This document shows positions 43,091 to 54,274 of a stretch of DNA of 64,000 nucleotides, piece after piece (position 1 is the first letter of the stretch; each line of letters starts with the position of its first letter). The notes below the pieces were generated by a model. The model saw only the letters and a list, made by a program, of their open reading frames with translations. It did not search any database and had not been told where the DNA came from. The translations under genes were made by a program, and so were the position numbers. Location of the stretch: assembly GCF_001676055.1 (NCBI RefSeq), contig NZ_LZEX01000042.1, positions 1 to 64,000 of the forward strand, read 5' to 3'. Origin of the DNA: Morganella psychrotolerans. GTDB lineage: Bacteria > Pseudomonadota > Gammaproteobacteria > Enterobacterales > Enterobacteriaceae.

Positions 43091-43495
43091 CTACTCCGGC
43101 GCGGTCAGCAGTTCAAATTTATCGCGGATTTCACCTTCAATCGGAAGGGCTTTACCTGTTTTTAAATTAATAAAGACAAAGGTCACTTCAGCATCCGCCA
43201 CAACCTGTTTATCTTCCTGCCGGGTCACTATCTGTTTGAGAACACCGCTCTTCTGTCCTGAGTGTTGCAGGTAACTGTCAATAATCAGGCGCTCGCCCAG
43301 ATGTACCGGGAGCCGGTAATTAATATTGATATTAACCACAACAACCGCGATATCCATCTGCTTAAACCAGCGGTAAGCATCATAGCTTTCCAGCCAGTCC
43401 CAGCGTGCGGCTTCCAGAAACTCCAGATAGCGCGCATTGTTAACATGTCCGAAAGCATCAATATGGTAGCCAAGCACTTTAATGGTGGTGCTCAT
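43091..43495 (-). CDS. fadM: Long-chain acyl-CoA thioesterase FadM (YbaW)
   Basis: 134 residues from MSTTIKVLGYHIDAFGHVNN at 43495, preceded by AGGGAGA; the longer frame to 43591 has no matching family sequence. It is a single hotdog-fold thioesterase of the 4-hydroxybenzoyl-CoA type, with HVNNARYLEFLEAARWDW carrying the catalytic region. E. coli FadM removes acyl-CoAs stalled in beta-oxidation. Confidence 0.93.
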   Translation of the reverse strand: MSTTIKVLGYHIDAFGHVNNARYLEFLEAARWDWLESYDAYRWFKQMDIAVVVVNININYRLPVHLGERLIIDSYLQHSGQKSGVLKQIVTRQEDKQVVADAEVTFVFINLKTGKALPIEGEIRDKFELLTAPE

Positions 43496-43575
43496 AATAT
43501 CTCTCCCTTTAATACATTTCCGGTTTAAGTCATTTCCGGTTTGAAAAACAGACCAACCGGCTGAGCCGGTTTTTC

Positions 43576-43612
43576 TTTCCCTCCCCCGCAACCGACGGGG
43601 GAGGGAAAAAGA
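43576..43612 (-). terminator. ybaV terminator
   Basis: On the minus strand the strong stem TCCCTCCCCCGTCGGTTGCG and GGGGAGGGA is followed by AAGAAAAACC. A second stem ACCGGCTGAGCCGGT with T5 lies beside it at 43555-43574 on the plus strand. Confidence 0.6.
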
Positions 43613-43629
43613 GTAAACATCTGCAGATG

Positions 43630-43965
43630 TTATAACTCTATCTTATCGCTATTTACACTAAAAATACGTTCACCGATCCCTTTAACTTCCATCAGTTGTT
43701 CAGTGGAAGTAAAGGGTCCGTGATCAGTACGATACTCGATAATACTCTGTGCTTTTTTCGGCCCGATCCCACTGAGGTTCTGCGCCAGTTCTTCCGCAGA
43801 TGCGGTATTGATACTGATCCGGCTGCTGTCAGTATCCTGAATCACAACCTGCTGAGCCTGAGAGTTATCTGTTTGCGCTGACTGCGCGAGTGCGGATGTA
43901 CTGAAAATACCGCCGGTTAAAAGAGCGGATGTTAAGAGTAATGCTGAGGTCCATTTCGTTTTCAT
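43630..43965 (-). CDS. ybaV: ComEA-like helix-hairpin-helix protein YbaV
   Basis: 111 residues. A signal peptide (KWTSALLLTSALLTGG to about STSALA, 26) leads to a short Gln/Ser linker and a C-terminal pair of helix-hairpin-helix motifs (ISINTASAEELAQNLSGIGP, then KAQSIIEYR). It is a periplasmic or surface DNA-binding protein like competence ComEA; its function in enterics is not established. It lies between fadM and ppiD as in E. coli. Confidence 0.92.
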   Translation of the reverse strand: MKTKWTSALLLTSALLTGGIFSTSALAQSAQTDNSQAQQVVIQDTDSSRISINTASAEELAQNLSGIGPKKAQSIIEYRTDHGPFTSTEQLMEVKGIGERIFSVNSDKIEL

Positions 43966-44048
43966 GCTGATATCTCCTTTTGGTGTTTAGCACAAAACGG
44001 AGTGTCGCAAAAATTTTTAGCGCCGGGGAATTTTTGGGGGAGAAATGC

Positions 44049-44072
44049 GAAAGGCTACGAACGTAGCCTTTC
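44049..44072 (-). terminator. ppiD terminator
   Basis: The stem GAAAGGCTACG / CGTAGCCTTTC lies beyond the ppiD stop; there is no long T run. Confidence 0.55.
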
Positions 44073-44118
44073 AGGGAATGTAAATGACATTCAGTTTTTC
44101 GATCTGTGCCGAAAAAAT

Positions 44119-45987
44119 TTAGTCCATATTCTTCACATCAATATCTGCATTCAAACGCAGGTTGATAAGTAATGATTCAAGCTCTGTTGATGCCATCTGC
44201 TGACGTAATACACCGCGCAGCTCAGTTTTTTCCTGATCCGTTGCATTACCGGCAATGACTTTATCCAGCTGCACCAGCACAATATTGCCCTGTGCATCAA
44301 TTGTACGGCTGTATGTCGGCTTACCGTCAACAGGATGAGCCTGAGTGAACGCTGCGTTAATTACAGGATCTGTCGGGTTAAGGCGCTGAATGGTCTGTGC
44401 TTCACCAAATTTAACACCGGCTGCGGCTAATGCAGCATCACCTTTGCCTTCTTTCAGTGCGGCAATTAAGGTATCCGCCTGCGCATTCAGCGCGGCTTCT
44501 GCCTTGCTGCGTTTAACCAGAGCCTCAATCTCCCCTTTGACCTTCTCAAAAGGTTCAACAGCTTCCGGGCGATACGCATCAACACGGATAACAAAGGCAC
44601 GGTCACCGGATACGGTAATGATGTCAGAGTTAGCGCCGGATGACCCTTTTTCATCAAACAGCAGGTTATCAGATAAGGCTTTCAGCAATTCCGGATAATT
44701 AACCGCGTCAGGCAGTTTGCTCAGTGCGAACCAATCTGTCTGTACCGCTTTAACACCTGTGGCCTGCTCAACGCCGACCAGAGATTCATTATCATTTGCT
44801 GCCGCTTCACTGGCTTTCTGCTGTAAATCAAAGAAGGCTTTACTTGCCGCTTCACCTTTTACCAGCGCAGTGACTTCGTCTTTCACCTCTGCCAGTGGTT
44901 TGAGTGTTTCCGGCTCATAGGCATCCAGACGGAAAATAGCGTAGCCATTATCCAGCTTCACAATCTCTGAAACCTGTCCGGCACTTTTCAGATTCGCCGA
45001 TTTAATTTCAGGCACTAATGCGGCATCTTCCATCCAGCCGATAACGCCGCCGTTACGGGCAGTCAGTTTATCGGTTGATTTTTCCTTAGCCAGTGCGCTG
45101 AATTCAGCACCGCTTTTCAGTGCATCCAGAATGGCGTTGGCATCATCTTGTGTTGCAACCGTAATCTGACTGTATTCACCTTTGCCGGGCGCTGTAAAGC
45201 GTGGTGTGTTTTTATCGTAATAATCCTGAATTTGCTGCTCATTCACCCCGGTATTATCCTGGATATTGGCAGCATCCAACTCAACAAAACTGATTTTTAT
45301 CGCCTGAGGAGCGATAAAATTATTTTTATTTTTCGCGTAGTAAGCCTGTAACTCTTCATCAGTGGTGCTCTGTTTTGCCTGAGCATCTGAGAGAGTCAGT
45401 GTTGCCTGACGGATAGTACGTGACTGCAGCAAAATGGCTGCGGCATTAGTGACTTCGTTATCAAGAACAAAAGAGTCACGGACAAAAGGCTTCACCAACT
45501 GCTCCTGGATCATCTGTTTGCGCAGATAATTCGCATAGCTTTCACCGGTGATACTGTTACGGGCAAGGAAAGAATCATATGCCTGCTGGCTGAACTGCCC
45601 GTCAACTGCGAATCCGGGTTCTTCACGGATTGCATTAATAATTTGGTTATCACTGACAGTGATACCTAATTTCATCGCATACTGCTCAAGCAAAATAGTA
45701 TCAATTAACTGATTCAATGCCTGGGTGCGGATTTGTTTCACGCCCTGCTCAGTACTGACTAATTGCGAGAACATGTCACCCAGCTGAGCCTGCTGGCGAT
45801 TACGCTCTTCCTGGAAGGCGCGTTCTAATTGCTGTGACGATATTTCAGTATCATTCACTTTGGCAGCATAATTAGAACCGCTGACGAGGTAACCACCGAC
45901 ACCTGTCAGAATAAATGACAGGATAATGATGGCGAAGATAATTTTTATCACAGGGTTATTCGCCGCTGTGCGTAGATTTTCCATCAT
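44119..45987 (-). CDS. ppiD: Periplasmic folding chaperone PpiD
   Basis: 622 residues (E. coli 623). A single N-terminal membrane anchor (IKIIFAIIILSFILTGVGGY) holds a periplasmic SurA-like chaperone region, followed by a parvulin domain at about 265-355 (YSQITVATQDDANAILDALK, GWMEDAALVPEI). It works near the SecYEG exit with YfgM. It lies downstream of hupB with a terminator between. Confidence 0.96.
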   Translation of the reverse strand: MMENLRTAANNPVIKIIFAIIILSFILTGVGGYLVSGSNYAAKVNDTEISSQQLERAFQEERNRQQAQLGDMFSQLVSTEQGVKQIRTQALNQLIDTILLEQYAMKLGITVSDNQIINAIREEPGFAVDGQFSQQAYDSFLARNSITGESYANYLRKQMIQEQLVKPFVRDSFVLDNEVTNAAAILLQSRTIRQATLTLSDAQAKQSTTDEELQAYYAKNKNNFIAPQAIKISFVELDAANIQDNTGVNEQQIQDYYDKNTPRFTAPGKGEYSQITVATQDDANAILDALKSGAEFSALAKEKSTDKLTARNGGVIGWMEDAALVPEIKSANLKSAGQVSEIVKLDNGYAIFRLDAYEPETLKPLAEVKDEVTALVKGEAASKAFFDLQQKASEAAANDNESLVGVEQATGVKAVQTDWFALSKLPDAVNYPELLKALSDNLLFDEKGSSGANSDIITVSGDRAFVIRVDAYRPEAVEPFEKVKGEIEALVKRSKAEAALNAQADTLIAALKEGKGDAALAAAGVKFGEAQTIQRLNPTDPVINAAFTQAHPVDGKPTYSRTIDAQGNIVLVQLDKVIAGNATDQEKTELRGVLRQQMASTELESLLINLRLNADIDVKNMD

Positions 45988-46048
45988 AAGAAATCCAAAC
46001 TCCGCTTTTGGTAAAATAAAAATCAGGTCAGGGTAAATTATGCCCTAA

Positions 46049-46084
46049 AACAAAAAAAAGCGCATCACTCTGATGCGCTTCCTG
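46049..46084 (-). terminator. hupB terminator
   Basis: On the minus strand the stem AAGCGCATCA GAG TGATGCGCTT is followed by TTTTTTG. Confidence 0.85.
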
Positions 46085-46145
46085 CTTACCTTTGCACGGT
46101 TTTTAAGCCGCCCGGACTAAATTATCCCGGAGCCTGAGTCAGTGC

Positions 46146-46421
46146 TCAGCTATTTACTGCGTCTTTCAGACCTTTACCTGCACGGAAAGCAGGTACTTTT
46201 GCCGCAGCAATTTTGATCTCTTTACCGGTCTGCGGGTTACGGCCTGTGCGCGCTGCGCGCTCACGGACAGTGAAAGTACCGAAACCAACCAGTGCAACAT
46301 CATCACCCACTTTAAGGGTATCAGTTACAGAACTAATAATTGCATCTAACGCGCGTCCGGCCGCAGCTTTTGAAATATCAGCATCCGCAGCAATTTTATC
46401 GACCAATTGTGACTTATTCAC
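46146..46421 (-). CDS. hupB: DNA-binding protein HU-beta
   Basis: 91 residues using the GTG at 46421, which gives (M)[18 protein letters not shown] at the position where E. coli starts. It has AAAGGGGA about 8 bases upstream. An ATG 9 bases earlier overlaps that ribosome site and is less likely. [20 protein letters not shown] is the HU arm. It is an abundant nucleoid protein forming HU with HupA, encoded downstream of lon. Confidence 0.95.
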   Translation of the reverse strand: MNKSQLVDKIAADADISKAAAGRALDAIISSVTDTLKVGDDVALVGFGTFTVRERAARTGRNPQTGKEIKIAAAKVPAFRAGKGLKDAVNS

Positions 46422-46565
46422 TATTATCATCCCCTTTCAGAATTTTCTGCCCGGATCAACGAAGTATGTTCCTGACAGCCACAGCCGTTATATCAAGCCT
46501 TACTCGTCTTGGCAAGATTGTAAACTGCGCAAGTTTCGTAAGAATGTTCGCTAAATTAGCGGGAT

Positions 46566-46602
46566 AAAAAAAGGCTGACAAGTCCGAAAGTATCTGTCAG
46601 CC
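46566..46602 (-). terminator. lon terminator
   Basis: The stem GGCTGACA ... TGTCAGCC with a run of seven T following on the minus strand, between lon and hupB. Confidence 0.85.
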
Positions 46603-46641
46603 CTCAATTTATCTTTATTTCTTGATGCAGGTCACTATTTG

Positions 46642-48999
46642 TTACGCATTCTTACTTACAACTTCCATACCTGAAACAGGATTTAACAATGCAAGTGAAA
46701 GAACTTCATCTATTGTTTTAACCGGATGAATATCCAGATCCGCTTTTACATTATCCGGAATCTCTTCCAGGTCACGGCGGTTTTCTTCCGGTATGAGGAC
46801 TGTTTTAATTCCGCCGCGATGTGCTGCCAGCAATTTCTCTTTCAGCCCGCCGATAGGTAACACCAGACCACGCAGAGTGATTTCCCCTGTCATCGCCACA
46901 TCCGCACGGACAGGATTGCCCGTCAGCGCAGAGACCAGCGCGGTACACATGGCAACACCGGCACTCGGCCCGTCTTTCGGGGTTGCCCCTTCAGGAACGT
47001 GGACGTGAATATCACGTTTTTCATAGAAATCGTTGTTGATCCCTAATTTATCAGCGCGGGCGCGGACAACGGTTAATGCCGCCTGGATAGACTCCTGCAT
47101 GACTTCACCCAGTGAACCGGTATAAGAGAGCTTCCCTTTACCCGGAACCGCTGCGGTTTCGATAGTCAGCAGATCCCCGCCGACTTCTGTCCACGCAAGA
47201 CCGGTAACCTGACCCACACGGTTTTCAGTATCAGCACGTCCGTAGTCCACTTTCTGCACACCCAGGTACTCTTTCAGGTTGTCCTGGTTAATTTCGATGT
47301 GCTTGAGTGTTTTATCCATTAACAGCTGTTTCACGGCTTTACGGCACAGTTTGGAGATTTCACGCTCCAGTCCGCGCACGCCCGCTTCACGGGTGTAATA
47401 ACGGATGATACCTAAGATCGCACTGTCATCGATAGTCAGTTCTGTTTTCTTCAGCGCGTTGCGTTCTGTCTGTTTAGGCAGAAGATGTTGAATCGCGATA
47501 TTGAGCTTTTCATCTTCCGTATAACCGGACAAACGGATAACTTCCATACGATCCAGTAACGGCGCAGGAATGTTCATCGAGTTCGATGTTGCCACAAACA
47601 TAACATCAGACAGATCGTAATCCACTTCCAGGTAGTGATCGTTAAACGCGATATTTTGTTCCGGATCCAACACCTCAAGCAGTGCTGACGCAGGATCACC
47701 GCGCATGTCAGATGACATTTTATCGATCTCATCCAGCAGGAACAGCGGGTTTTTTACGCCTACTTTTGCCATTTTCTGGATTAATTTACCCGGCATAGAG
47801 CCGATATAAGTACGGCGGTGACCACGAATTTCCGCTTCATCACGCACGCCGCCCAGCGCCATACGGACATATTTACGTCCGGTTGCGCGGGCAATAGATT
47901 GCCCCAGAGAGGTTTTACCCACCCCCGGCGGCCCGACCAGACACAGGATCGGCCCTTTAATTTTACTGACACGGCTTTGGACCGCGAGGTATTCAAGGAT
48001 GCGCTCTTTAACCCGATCCAGACCATAATGGTCGCTATCGAGAATTTCCTGCGCTTTGCGCAGATCTTTTTTAACTTTGCTGCGCTTAACCCACGGAACC
48101 TGAATCATCCAGTCAATATAACTGCGGACAACGGTTGCTTCCGCAGACATCGGGGACATCATTTTCAGTTTTTGCAGCTCGGCTTCGGCTTTTTCTTTTG
48201 CCTCTTTCGGCATCTGCGCTTCTTCAATCTTACGTTTCAGCGCTTCAGCTTCATCCGGTGCGTCGTCCATCTCACCCAGCTCTTTCTGGATAGCTTTCAT
48301 CTGCTCGTTGAGATAGTACTCGCGCTGGCTTTTTTCCATCTGTTTTTTGACGCGGTTACGGATACGTTTTTCCACCTGTAACAGGTCGATTTCCGATTCC
48401 ATCATCGCCATCAGATACTCGAGGCGCTCAACCACATCAGGCATTTCTAATACAGATTGTTTATCCTGTAATTTCAATGTCATGTGGGAGGCAATAGTGT
48501 CTGCCAGTTTGGCGACATCCTCGATACTGTGTAAAGAAGTCAGGACTTCCGGCGGAATTTTTTTATTCAGTTTGATGTAACCTTCAAACTGATTGGTCGC
48601 TGTGCGTAACAGGACTTCCTGTTCACGCTCGTCCACAACCGGCGATTCCATCAGCTCAGCCTGGGCTGAGAAGAAATCACCGTTGTCGCTTAATGTTTTG
48701 ATATGCGCACGTTGCAGACCTTCCACCAGCACTTTCACAGTGCCGTCCGGCAGTTTCAGCATCTGTAATACCGATGCGACTGTCCCGACTGAGAATAAAT
48801 CATTGACGCCCGGTTCGTCCGTTGACGCTTCTTTCTGGGCGACTAACAGCACTTTCTTATCCATATCCATGGCTGTTTCCAGACAGTGGATGGATTTTTC
48901 GCGCCCGACAAATAAAGGAATAACCATGTGGGGATAAACCACCACATCGCGTAAAGGCAGTACCGGGATTTCAATGCGTTCAGCACGCTCAGGATTCAT
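46642..48999 (-). CDS. lon: ATP-dependent protease Lon
   Basis: 785 residues (E. coli 784). The N-terminal substrate domain ([20 protein letters not shown]) and coiled coil (about 185-300) precede the AAA+ module with Walker [14 protein letters not shown] and Walker [11 protein letters not shown]. The C-terminal protease has the Ser-Lys dyad: Ser in [11 protein letters not shown] and Lys in [13 protein letters not shown]. It degrades misfolded and regulatory proteins. A sigma-32 promoter lies upstream. Confidence 0.98.
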   Translation of the reverse strand: MNPERAERIEIPVLPLRDVVVYPHMVIPLFVGREKSIHCLETAMDMDKKVLLVAQKEASTDEPGVNDLFSVGTVASVLQMLKLPDGTVKVLVEGLQRAHIKTLSDNGDFFSAQAELMESPVVDEREQEVLLRTATNQFEGYIKLNKKIPPEVLTSLHSIEDVAKLADTIASHMTLKLQDKQSVLEMPDVVERLEYLMAMMESEIDLLQVEKRIRNRVKKQMEKSQREYYLNEQMKAIQKELGEMDDAPDEAEALKRKIEEAQMPKEAKEKAEAELQKLKMMSPMSAEATVVRSYIDWMIQVPWVKRSKVKKDLRKAQEILDSDHYGLDRVKERILEYLAVQSRVSKIKGPILCLVGPPGVGKTSLGQSIARATGRKYVRMALGGVRDEAEIRGHRRTYIGSMPGKLIQKMAKVGVKNPLFLLDEIDKMSSDMRGDPASALLEVLDPEQNIAFNDHYLEVDYDLSDVMFVATSNSMNIPAPLLDRMEVIRLSGYTEDEKLNIAIQHLLPKQTERNALKKTELTIDDSAILGIIRYYTREAGVRGLEREISKLCRKAVKQLLMDKTLKHIEINQDNLKEYLGVQKVDYGRADTENRVGQVTGLAWTEVGGDLLTIETAAVPGKGKLSYTGSLGEVMQESIQAALTVVRARADKLGINNDFYEKRDIHVHVPEGATPKDGPSAGVAMCTALVSALTGNPVRADVAMTGEITLRGLVLPIGGLKEKLLAAHRGGIKTVLIPEENRRDLEEIPDNVKADLDIHPVKTIDEVLSLALLNPVSGMEVVSKNA

Positions 49000-49085
49000 A
49001 GAGCACTCTCTTCGTTTAGCTTACGCCTTGTTAGGAACGTCGTGAAACACGTTTTTTACAGGTTCCACTCCATAGAATGATCAAT

Positions 49086-49112
49086 ATATGGGGATGCATT
49101 TCTTACATTCAA
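49086..49112 (-). promoter_or_regulatory. Sigma-32 promoter of lon
   Basis: TTGAA and CCCCATAT on the minus strand with 14 bases between, matching the heat-shock form and closely resembling the E. coli lon promoter's CATCCCCATATA. Confidence 0.75.
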
Positions 49113-49135
49113 TACTTTATTTAGTAAGAAAAGCG

Positions 49136-49160
49136 AAATGAGGGAAAATTCCCTCATTTT
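49136..49160 (-). terminator. clpX terminator
   Basis: The stem AAATGAGGGAA / TTCCCTCATTT lies past the clpX stop and ahead of the lon promoter. A T-rich flank is present on both strands. Confidence 0.75.
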
Positions 49161-49193
49161 TATAATATTGATAACAAATTCACTAACTTTTCG

Positions 49194-50474
49194 TTACTCG
49201 CCGGAAACCTGTGCTTCAGGTTTACGGTAAATCAGCAAAGGTTCAGTTTGATTCGTGATCACATTTTCATCGATAACGACTTTTTCAACGTTTTCCATTG
49301 AAGGCAGATCGTACATCGTATTCAGTAATGCCGCTTCAACGATAGAGCGCAGACCACGGGCACCTGTTTTACGTTTCATCGCTTTTTCTGCGATAGCAAC
49401 CAGGGCTTCACGGCGGAACTCCAGTTCGACATTTTCAATATTAAAAAGTGCCTGATACTGTTTCGTTAACGCGTTTTTTGGTTCCTGTAAAATCTGGATC
49501 AATGCGTCTTCATTCAGCTCACCGAGTGTAGCCACTACCGGCAGACGACCAATGAATTCAGGGATCAGACCAAATTTAATCAGGTCACCCGGCTCCACTT
49601 GTGCCAGTAATTCACCTTCCGTTGCTTTATCTTTATCGCCACGCACTTCGGCACCGAAACCGATACCTGAACGGGTATTCAGACGCTGTCCCACCACTTT
49701 ATCAAGACCGGCAAATGCCCCGCCACAGATAAACAGAATTTTTGAGGTATCAACCTGCAAAAATTCCTGCTGAGGATGCTTACGTCCACCCTGCGGCGGC
49801 ACTGCGGCGATAGTCCCTTCGACCAGTTTCAGCAACGCCTGCTGAACACCTTCGCCGGATACATCACGGGTAATTGACGGATTATCAGATTTACGTGAAA
49901 TCTTATCAATTTCATCAATATACACGATACCGCGCTGAGCTTTCTCTACATCATAGTCGCATTTCTGTAAAAGCTTCTGAATGATATTTTCAACATCTTC
50001 GCCCACATAACCGGCTTCGGTCAGTGTGGTGGCGTCCGCCATGGTAAACGGAACATCCAGATAACGCGCCAGGGTTTCTGCCAGTAATGTTTTACCGCTG
50101 CCGGTTGGTCCGATAAGCAGAATATTACTTTTGCCCAGTTCTACGCCTTCCGCTGTTTTATCGCCGTTGCGTAAACGTTTGTAGTGATTGTATACCGCAA
50201 CCGCCAGTACTTTTTTCGCCAGTTCCTGACCAATAACATAGTCATCAAGGTGCTGACGAATTTCATGAGGTGTCGGCAGTTCATTGCGATCACTGCGCTG
50301 TGCCGGGATCAGGTCTTTAATTTCTTCACGAATAATGTCATTGCATAAATCAACGCATTCGTCACAGATATACACTGACGGGCCGGCAATCAGTTTCTTA
50401 ACCTCATGCTGACTTTTCCCGCAGAAAGAGCAGTACAGCAGCTTTCCTGAACCGTCTTTGCGTTTGTCTGTCAT
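49194..50474 (-). CDS. clpX: ClpXP unfoldase subunit ClpX
   Basis: 426 residues (E. coli 424). The N-terminal zinc domain has Cys15, Cys18, Cys37 and Cys40. The AAA+ domain has Walker [16 protein letters not shown], Walker [12 protein letters not shown], the pore loop GYVGEDVE and the ClpP-docking IGF loop [10 protein letters not shown]. It unfolds tagged substrates and feeds ClpP, encoded 110 bp upstream on the same strand. Confidence 0.98.
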   Translation of the reverse strand: MTDKRKDGSGKLLYCSFCGKSQHEVKKLIAGPSVYICDECVDLCNDIIREEIKDLIPAQRSDRNELPTPHEIRQHLDDYVIGQELAKKVLAVAVYNHYKRLRNGDKTAEGVELGKSNILLIGPTGSGKTLLAETLARYLDVPFTMADATTLTEAGYVGEDVENIIQKLLQKCDYDVEKAQRGIVYIDEIDKISRKSDNPSITRDVSGEGVQQALLKLVEGTIAAVPPQGGRKHPQQEFLQVDTSKILFICGGAFAGLDKVVGQRLNTRSGIGFGAEVRGDKDKATEGELLAQVEPGDLIKFGLIPEFIGRLPVVATLGELNEDALIQILQEPKNALTKQYQALFNIENVELEFRREALVAIAEKAMKRKTGARGLRSIVEAALLNTMYDLPSMENVEKVVIDENVITNQTEPLLIYRKPEAQVSGE

Positions 50475-50583
50475 CAGTAAACCTCACTTAATCAGTACAG
50501 CTCATCATCATGAGCCGCAAAAAATGTCACGACACCGCAGTACCCTGCCTGTGGCAGGATACGGGCAACGCCTGTGTTACTTG

Positions 50584-51210
50584 TTACCGGCGTGTGTAAA
50601 TATGGTCAACCAGGCCGTATTCCTGTGCTTCTTTAGCAGACAGGAAGCGATCACGCTCGGTATCACGCTGAATTTCCTCAACGGATTTACCGGTGTGATG
50701 AGCCAATAATTCATTCATGCGCGCTTTCACTTTCAGAATTTCCTGAGCATGAATTTCAATATCCGTTGCCTGTCCCTGATAGCCACCCAGCGGCTGGTGG
50801 ATCATGACCCGAGAGTTAGGCAGGCAATAACGTTTGCCGGGCTCACCCGCCGTCAGTAAGAAAGAGCCCATGGAGCAGGCCTGGCCCACACAAATTGTGC
50901 TGACCTGTGGTTTGATAAACTGCATGGTGTCATAAATTGACATCCCGGCGGTAATAACCCCACCCGGTGAGTTAATGTAAAGACTGATGTCTTTTTCCGG
51001 GTTTTCAGCTTCCAGGAAGAGTAATTGTGCCACGACCAGGTTTGCCATATGATCTTCAACCTGACCGGTTAAAAAGATAATACGGTCTTTTAATAAGCGT
51101 GAATAGATATCATAGGAGCGTTCACCGCGTGCTGTCTGCTCGATAACCATTGGCACCAGCGCCATGTTGGGTGCGAAAGTATCCTGATTGTCGTGATATG
51201 ACATGTCCAT
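50584..51210 (-). CDS. clpP: ClpP protease subunit
   Basis: 208 residues including a short propeptide before [20 protein letters not shown]. Catalytic Ser113 is in [12 protein letters not shown] and His138 in [13 protein letters not shown]; the third residue is an Asp in the C-terminal part. It forms the double-heptamer chamber used by ClpX and ClpA. Confidence 0.98.
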   Translation of the reverse strand: MDMSYHDNQDTFAPNMALVPMVIEQTARGERSYDIYSRLLKDRIIFLTGQVEDHMANLVVAQLLFLEAENPEKDISLYINSPGGVITAGMSIYDTMQFIKPQVSTICVGQACSMGSFLLTAGEPGKRYCLPNSRVMIHQPLGGYQGQATDIEIHAQEILKVKARMNELLAHHTGKSVEEIQRDTERDRFLSAKEAQEYGLVDHIYTRR

Positions 51211-51388
51211 CTCCTGATTGAATTTTATTGGTGCCTGCCGAATGGGACTATTTTACTTGAGATCCGGTAAGATGACCATGTGCTATCGGTGATTCGGCCA
51301 TATAATCAGCATATCCCGCCCGGCAATTACCTGATATGGCAAATATGGGGGATAACCCCGGCTTTTTTCAAGGAAAATTGTCATATAT

Positions 51389-51427
51389 AACGAAAAAACC
51401 GCAGACAATGCATATTGTCTGCGGTTT
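51389..51427 (-). terminator. tig terminator
   Basis: On the minus strand AAAACCGCAGACAATATGCA plus TTGTCTGCGGTTTTTT is a long stem with T6, beyond the tig stop. Confidence 0.85.
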
Positions 51428-51467
51428 TGATCAGATAAACAGCAAAGAGCTGTTCACAGAGAGAGGA

Positions 51468-52777
51468 TTAACCTGCTGCCTGAACCTGGTTCATCAGTTC
51501 AGTAAAGCCGGTTTCTTTATCAGTCACTTTCGCTTTCGCCAGAACAGTTTCAATTGCCTGCTCTTCCAGTGCCAGATTGCGGATACCTTCCATCATCTGA
51601 TTGTTTTTGTTGTAGTATTCTACAACTTCTGACGGATCTTCATACGCAGAAGCCATTTCTTCAATCAGCATGTTAACGCGATCGTCTTCGGCTTTCAGTT
51701 CGTTAGAGAGATGACTTCGCCTAACAGCAGGCCAACTTTCACGCGGCGTTTAGCCTGTTCTTCGAACAGTTCACGCGGCAGTTCCATCGCCTGTTGCTCT
51801 GAACCACCGAAACGCTGTGCTGCCTGCTTACGCAGCTCTTCGATTTCAGTATCAACAGCTGCTTTCGGTACATCGATTTCGTTTGCTTTCAGCAGACCGT
51901 CGATAACCTGAGTTTTAACACGGTTGCGCACAGCATTTTTCAGCTCGCGTTCCATGTTTTTACGGATTTCTGCTTTCAGACCATCCAGAGAACCGTCGCC
52001 GATACCGAAGCGTTTAATAAACTCTTCAGTCATTTCCGGCAGTTCGCGCTCTTCCACTTTTTTCAGTGTGATAGCGAACTTCGCTGCTTTCCCTTTCAGG
52101 TTTTCAGCGTGGTAATCTTCAGGGAAAGTCACATCGATTTCGAATTCTTCACCGGCTTTATGACCGACAACACCGTCTTCAAAGCCCGGAATCATACGGT
52201 TCTGACCCATGACCAGAACGAAATCAGAGGATTTACCACCGTCGAACGCTTCGCCGTCAACAGTACCTGCGAAATCGATAGTGATGCGATCGTCAGCTTT
52301 CGCTGCATCTTCAATCACTTTCCATTCAGCCTGCTGCTTGCGCAGAGTTTCAACCATGCCATCGATGTCAGCATCTTTGACGGTAACAACCGGTTTTTCA
52401 ACTTCGATTGTTTCCAGACCTGTCAGCTCAACTTCAGGGAACACTTCAAATTCAACAGTATATTTGAAGTCCTGACCATCCTGATACGGCTCGTCTACTT
52501 TGTAGTCCGGTGCGCCGACAGGATTGATTTTGTTCTCGATGATAGCGCTGACGAAATTACGTGACATAATCTCGCTGAGTGCATCCTGAACAGCCATCGC
52601 GCCATAACGCTGCTTGATGATGTTCTGTGGCACTTTACCTTTACGGAAGCCGTCAATACGTGCTTTCTTGGCGATTTCAGCTAATTCTTTATTTACTGCT
52701 TTGTCAATTTCGGCGGCAGGAACGGTGATTAATACACGACGCCCAAGGCCTTCAGTCGTTTCAACAGAAACTTGCAT
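51468..52777 (-). pseudogene. tig: Trigger factor, one frameshift in the C-terminal domain
   Basis: A ribosome-bound chaperone and prolyl isomerase, about 437 codons. The first frame (360 residues) holds the ribosome-binding [16 protein letters not shown] and the FKBP domain ([12 protein letters not shown]), then ends [10 protein letters not shown]. The remaining 67 residues ([20 protein letters not shown] on) are in the next frame. One missing base at about 51704-51710 (minus CATCTCTCTAACG) accounts for it. It is probably a sequencing error, as with the other single-base defects here. Confidence 0.92.
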
Positions 52778-53048
52778 CTTATTACCTCAAAAAAGTCTAT
52801 TGCTCGGTCAACTCCAGATCCCACGCACGGCACTTTGCCCGCGTGAAACGATAATGAACCGGGGTGGTCGCATTTAAAAACCGAGTTCCCTTATATTCAG
52901 AAGCGTCCCGAAACCATACGGAATTTCAGACGCGACATTATAGCGATGCTGACACTCCGCGTCGAGGAGCGCAGGCAAAAGAGCCTTAAATTCATTCTTT
53001 TTATATCAAAATTTGTGCGATGAGCCGGTTTTTTGCACAATCCGCGAC

Positions 53049-53378
53049 TCACTGACCGCCGCCATGACAACGCGGCGATGCCTCCACACTTCCCTGAGCC
53101 CGGTTCCACTCATCCGGCGTGTAAGTATGAAGTGCCAGGGCGTGAACCCCGCCTGAAAGCTCATCGGCCAACAGTGTATAGATATGGCGGTGACGCCCGA
53201 CCAGGCGCATACCATCAAAAATATCACTGACCACCACCACTTTAAAGTGAGTTTCAGATCCGGCAGGGACATTATGCTGACCGCTTTCATTCATCACATC
53301 TATATGATGAGGCGTCAGTGCCAAATTCAGTTTTTCAGTGATACGTTGCTGCATCACAGCAGGGAATGATGCCGACAT
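53049..53378 (-). CDS. bolA: Transcriptional regulator BolA
   Basis: 109 residues (E. coli 105). A single BolA/KH-like domain: MQQRITEKLNLALTPHHIDV, then HFKVVVVSDIFDGMRLVGRH carrying the helix-turn-helix and conserved RHR, and a variable Gly/His tail. It affects cell shape and biofilm formation and, with monothiol glutaredoxin, iron-sulfur chemistry. It lies upstream of tig as in E. coli. Confidence 0.95.
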   Translation of the reverse strand: MSASFPAVMQQRITEKLNLALTPHHIDVMNESGQHNVPAGSETHFKVVVVSDIFDGMRLVGRHRHIYTLLADELSGGVHALALHTYTPDEWNRAQGSVEASPRCHGGGQ

Positions 53379-53556
53379 AACTATCCTCAGGTCAATGTAT
53401 GCTTGCGGGGAATGCCCAGTGTAGTGAGTTTTTTATCAAAATCCATACCAATCCGCGATAAAGCCGATTATCATCATGCGTTAATCTGAACACGCACACC
53501 GCCGACGACAATCCGGTGCTGTGACTGACTTCAACAACTTATAACGGATTCATATT

Positions 53557-54138
53557 ATGTTGAAAAAATACCTCTTTCCGCTGTTCGCGCTGATATTATT
53601 AGCTGGTTGTCAGGCACCGTCGAACACCTTATCCATCGAGCCCGTGATGAAATTACCACCGGCGGATCCAACACTCGGCGCGATAACTATTTCCATTACC
53701 GGTGTCGATAACCGTTCATCTCAGACACTGGCTGAATTCAGCCGTAACGGGCAGCTGGCACAGTTACGTCCGTCACGCGACCTGCGTTTCCTTATGCAGG
53801 AAGCTCTGGAAAAACAAATGGTTGCACGTGGGTTCATGATTGGCACTCCGGCGGCGGCAAATGTTCAGATAGCGATAAATACCTTTAAAGCGAATGTTCA
53901 GGAAGGCAGTGTCCGCCATAACATTACCGCTAACATTGAGGTTACCGTACTCGCCACCGCGCAAAATAACAGTACAAAAAGCAGAACATTCCGCACCAGC
54001 TATAATGTGCAGGGACCGTTCAGCGCCAGCAATGAAAAAGTGACGGATGCCTTTAACCGCGCACTCAGTGATATTGTTGCCGACATGGCTCAGGACACAC
54101 AAATCAGCCAGTTCATCAAACAAAACGCCCGCTATTAA
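53557..54138 (+). CDS. yajG: Lipoprotein YajG
   Basis: 193 residues. A lipobox (ALILLAGC, Cys18) shows it is a lipoprotein; the following Gln is compatible with transfer to the outer membrane. The body (ITGVDNRSSQTLAEFSRNGQ) matches the YajG family. Its function is unknown; it is conserved just upstream of ampG, 136 bp away, and may share its transcript. Confidence 0.93.
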   Translation: MLKKYLFPLFALILLAGCQAPSNTLSIEPVMKLPPADPTLGAITISITGVDNRSSQTLAEFSRNGQLAQLRPSRDLRFLMQEALEKQMVARGFMIGTPAAANVQIAINTFKANVQEGSVRHNITANIEVTVLATAQNNSTKSRTFRTSYNVQGPFSASNEKVTDAFNRALSDIVADMAQDTQISQFIKQNARY

Positions 54139-54274
54139 TTTGTCCGGACAGCCCTGCACTTTCAGGTACAGGGCTGCCCGGTTGTTTTTCTGCCTATCGT
54201 GTTTTTCTTTTGATACATATCGCTTTTCTTTTAATAACAAAGAGTGTCACCGCCGGTGATACGTAAGGATAATA

